From positions 62,001 to 126,000 of the forward strand of contig NZ_JBBYXL010000006.1 in assembly GCF_039655865.1 (NCBI RefSeq): a DNA stretch of 64,000 nt. The letters are read 5' to 3'. Both the position numbers and the translations under genes were made by a program. The notes under the pieces were generated by a model that was not told where the DNA came from, searched no databases, and saw nothing but the letters and a program-made list of their open reading frames with translations. This DNA is from Prosthecobacter sp. SYSU 5D2. Lineage in GTDB: Bacteria > Verrucomicrobiota > Verrucomicrobiia > Verrucomicrobiales > Verrucomicrobiaceae. Positions 62,334-64,000 of the stretch are shown here, one piece after another. The number at the start of each line of letters is the position of its first letter. Within the stretch, counting starts at the first letter, position 1.

Positions 62334-62765
62334 ATGAGCAACATCTCCATTGGTTCATTCATCAATTCGCTCCACCGCGAAGAAGTTGTTCGATTATGGC
62401 ACACCATCTTTGGCTACGGCACCGCTCACAATGAACCCAGCCTCGTGATCGACCAGAAGCTGGCGATGGATGACGACCTCTTTTATGTCGCGGTTTGTGA
62501 GGAGAAAGTCGTTGGTACCCTCATGGCCGGATATGATGGGCATCGGGGCTGGTTATACTCCTTGGCCGTGCTGCCCGATTATCGTCATCGTGACATCGGA
62601 TCCAATCTGGTTCGCCATGCCGAACAGGCGCTCACTCGCAAAGGCTGCCTGAAAATCAATCTCCAGATCATGGAAGGCAATGAAGGCGTTCAGGCCTTCT
62701 ATGCTTCTCTGGGTTATGCGGTTGAGGTCCGTGTGAGCATGGGTAAACGCTTTCCTGTGAAATGA
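62334..62765 (+). CDS. GNAT-family N-acetyltransferase
   Basis: A 143-residue GNAT protein preceded by a good GGAGG-type Shine-Dalgarno site. The acetyl-CoA fold is visible in FYVAVCEEKVVGTLMAGYDGHRGWLYSLAVLPDYRHRDIGSNL and INLQIMEGNEGVQAFYASLGY. The pyrophosphate loop reads RHRDIG instead of the common RGxGxG/A. It resembles YpeA/RimI-like enzymes; the substrate is unknown. Confidence 0.85.
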   Translation: MSNISIGSFINSLHREEVVRLWHTIFGYGTAHNEPSLVIDQKLAMDDDLFYVAVCEEKVVGTLMAGYDGHRGWLYSLAVLPDYRHRDIGSNLVRHAEQALTRKGCLKINLQIMEGNEGVQAFYASLGYAVEVRVSMGKRFPVK

Positions 62766-62860
62766 CCCCATCGGGAGACCCAAGGAGTGAAGCCATCCTG
62801 GCCTCAGCCTGCGTGCGAGGTCATCGCGCTGCTGTCAGTGATTGGGGAATCCGCGACGCC

Positions 62861-62901
62861 GGGACTTGGCAAGTCCCGCTCCTTGAGGGCGGGATGCCCT
62901 C
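62861..62901. repeat. Two stacked 7-3-7 hairpins
   Basis: GGGACTT-GGC-AAGTCCC (62861-62877), then CTCCTT, then GAGGGCG-GGA-TGCCCTC (62885-62901, one G-T pair). They precede the stop of the next minus-strand gene at 62922, 20 bp away, and may terminate it. Confidence 0.75.
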
Positions 62902-62921
62902 ACACCTTATTACAGGCCCCT

Positions 62922-63272
62922 TCACCCCCGAGACGGAAACAGCACTACATAAAGAATCTCCACCGACCACACAAACACCCAGGTCATGAGAATGGAAAGC
63001 GCCAGACCTCCCACCCAAAAGCCCAGCCGCCAGCGACCAAATCCACGCCCTCGAAAAGCCAACCAATAGGCCTCCAAGGCCGGACCCAGTGTATAAAACA
63101 CATTGGCCGTCGCCCCAAACGCCAGCACGCTCCCCCAATACCCAAACCAAGCCTCCTCCTTCATTGTTTCGCGCAAAGGCCAGGACCAGTACAGCCCAAA
63201 GACGAAAAGGACCAGATTAAAAGGCAGTCGATAAAGCTCCCATGAACGGAGGGCTTGTTTCAGCGGAATCAT
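62922..63272 (-). CDS. Small multi-pass membrane protein
   Basis: A 116-residue protein from the ATG at 63272 with three or four hydrophobic segments (LYRLPFNLVLFVFGLYW, WFGYWGSVLAFGATANVFYTLG, GFWVGGLALSILMTWVFVWSVEILYVV). Basic and aromatic residues sit between them. I recognise no family. A longer start at 63347 would add a soluble, basic leader. Two stacked hairpins follow its stop. Confidence 0.6.
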   Translation of the reverse strand: MIPLKQALRSWELYRLPFNLVLFVFGLYWSWPLRETMKEEAWFGYWGSVLAFGATANVFYTLGPALEAYWLAFRGRGFGRWRLGFWVGGLALSILMTWVFVWSVEILYVVLFPSRG

Positions 63273-63388
63273 GCTTTCATTACACAAAGGCTTGCGAGGC
63301 AGGCCAGGGAAAAAGTGGCTTGTCATCTTGATCCTGGCAATGCTCATTTATGACAGTTCATTCAGGTTCGAATCCAGAAGTCCTATCT

Positions 63389-63805
63389 ATGCATCCCAGC
63401 CTAATTCAGGTCATTACGGCTTTCAGATCTGCCCAAGACCTGGCGGTGACCACTTTGCACGAGCGCCTTGGCGTTCCTTTACCTAGCTCAAATCTTGGAT
63501 GGGCAAGGTCTTGCCATCAGATGAACCTTCCAGAGTTGGGCCAGACCATCGGCATCCGAATTCGGCCCCATGGTTATGGCGTCGAAATGAAATTTCCTGG
63601 TATCTCCATTGATTTCGATTGGGGCGATCTTGGCGAAGGAAATGGCTTTGATGTCTGGCGGCTGTGGAATCACTGCGAAGAAAATAAAATCTTCCTGGAT
63701 TCCATGACCTACGACTTGCTCAAACTTCGTTTCGAGAAAGCCTGTGAAGCCTCGGAACTTGTCGGTGACCGCCATCTTCATTATTTGCCTGAGGAGCGGC
63801 AGTAA
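63389..63805 (+). CDS. Hypothetical protein, DUF6896-like
   Basis: About 138 residues from the ATG at 63389 (an ATG at 63350 is in frame). HGYGVEMKFPGISIDFDWGDLGEGNGFDVWRLWNHCEENKI resembles the central motif of DUF6896, an uncharacterised family often found in toxin/immunity neighbourhoods. It is cytoplasmic by composition. The family assignment is from memory. Confidence 0.6.
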   Translation: MHPSLIQVITAFRSAQDLAVTTLHERLGVPLPSSNLGWARSCHQMNLPELGQTIGIRIRPHGYGVEMKFPGISIDFDWGDLGEGNGFDVWRLWNHCEENKIFLDSMTYDLLKLRFEKACEASELVGDRHLHYLPEERQ

Positions 63806-64000
63806 CTTCGATATAGGGGCCAAAAGAGATCATCCGCTTGCCTCACACTTGAGGTGCGTCGCCATGGTTTGAAGCGCCACGAACGCTGCTTCTGAAGACT
63901 TCGTAACTCCATTTATGCAAACGGGGATCGTTAGATCTTCGGTTGCGGGCAGGAGTGCCCACATTACTTTCACAGTCTTCACTTGTACCACAATTCATGC

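Noticed and set aside
63362..63382. GGTTCGAATCC resembling a tRNA T-arm
   Set aside because: No matching D-arm, anticodon arm or acceptor stem lies upstream in the expected ~60 bases, and the stem has a mismatch.

Overview
The window looks like chromosomal DNA of a Verrucomicrobiota bacterium, probably near Prosthecobacter/Verrucomicrobium. The evidence is gene content: many secreted sulfatases, two DUF1080 proteins, a Tat-exported DUF1552 protein, an SHD1-domain protein and secreted glycosidase-like proteins, in GC-rich DNA. Genus placement is inference. About fifty genes are supported. I saw no rRNA, tRNA or CRISPR array.

Layout. 1-6.7 kb: PhoU (partial), an LpxH-like phosphoesterase and a glycosyltransferase on the minus strand, divergent from a PhoB/PhoR-type pair; then a proline-rich protein and a secreted beta-helix protein. 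6.8-14.6 kb: an iduronate-sulfatase-like enzyme, QueD, sucD between two ISL3 transposase remnants, an azurin-like cupredoxin and the DUF1552 protein. 14.6-25.5 kb: a ParA ATPase and a SWIM-SNF2 helicase (divergent), a large secreted esterase, and three sulfatases in a tight operon. 25.5-33.6 kb: housekeeping and envelope genes (LysM lipoprotein, NdpA-like protein, IspH, L,D-transpeptidase, DUF1080, and a trpA-dapF-dapA operon). 33.7-39 kb: DUF1080, a GntP-family permease, an AGE-family epimerase, a TetR regulator with its own operator, and an N-acetylneuraminate-lyase-like enzyme, which together look like a sialic-acid or related amino-sugar acid catabolic locus. 39-44.5 kb: minus-strand thyA, ilvE, ACT protein, DUF6941-like protein, a PBP2-type transpeptidase and ribE. 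44.5-52 kb: an accessory zone with a degenerate heparinase-like protein flanked by two fold-back repeats, trmL, over 2 kb of repeats with few genes, a DUF2726 protein, and a low-GC two-gene module with a palindromic operator. 52-60 kb: two TIM-barrel glycosidase-like proteins, another sulfatase, a BNR/sialidase-like protein and glcF. 60-64 kb: ligA, a GNAT acetyltransferase and two small unknowns.

Biologically the window mixes ordinary biosynthesis with secreted degradation of sulfated and possibly sialylated glycans: five sulfatases, an acetyl-xylan-esterase-like enzyme, two glycosidase-like proteins, a BNR protein, DUF1080 enzymes and a cytoplasmic catabolic locus.

The most unusual signal is non-coding. 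Ten or so intergenic 17-nt hairpins share a strict 7-bp stem / 3-nt loop / 7-bp stem design but use unrelated arm sequences. A pair of inverted ~64-bp hairpins at 57.2-57.4 kb shows a compensatory base-pair change. Two fold-back elements built of 9-10-bp periodic repeats bracket the heparinase-like gene. All were read by eye, and no homology search was possible.
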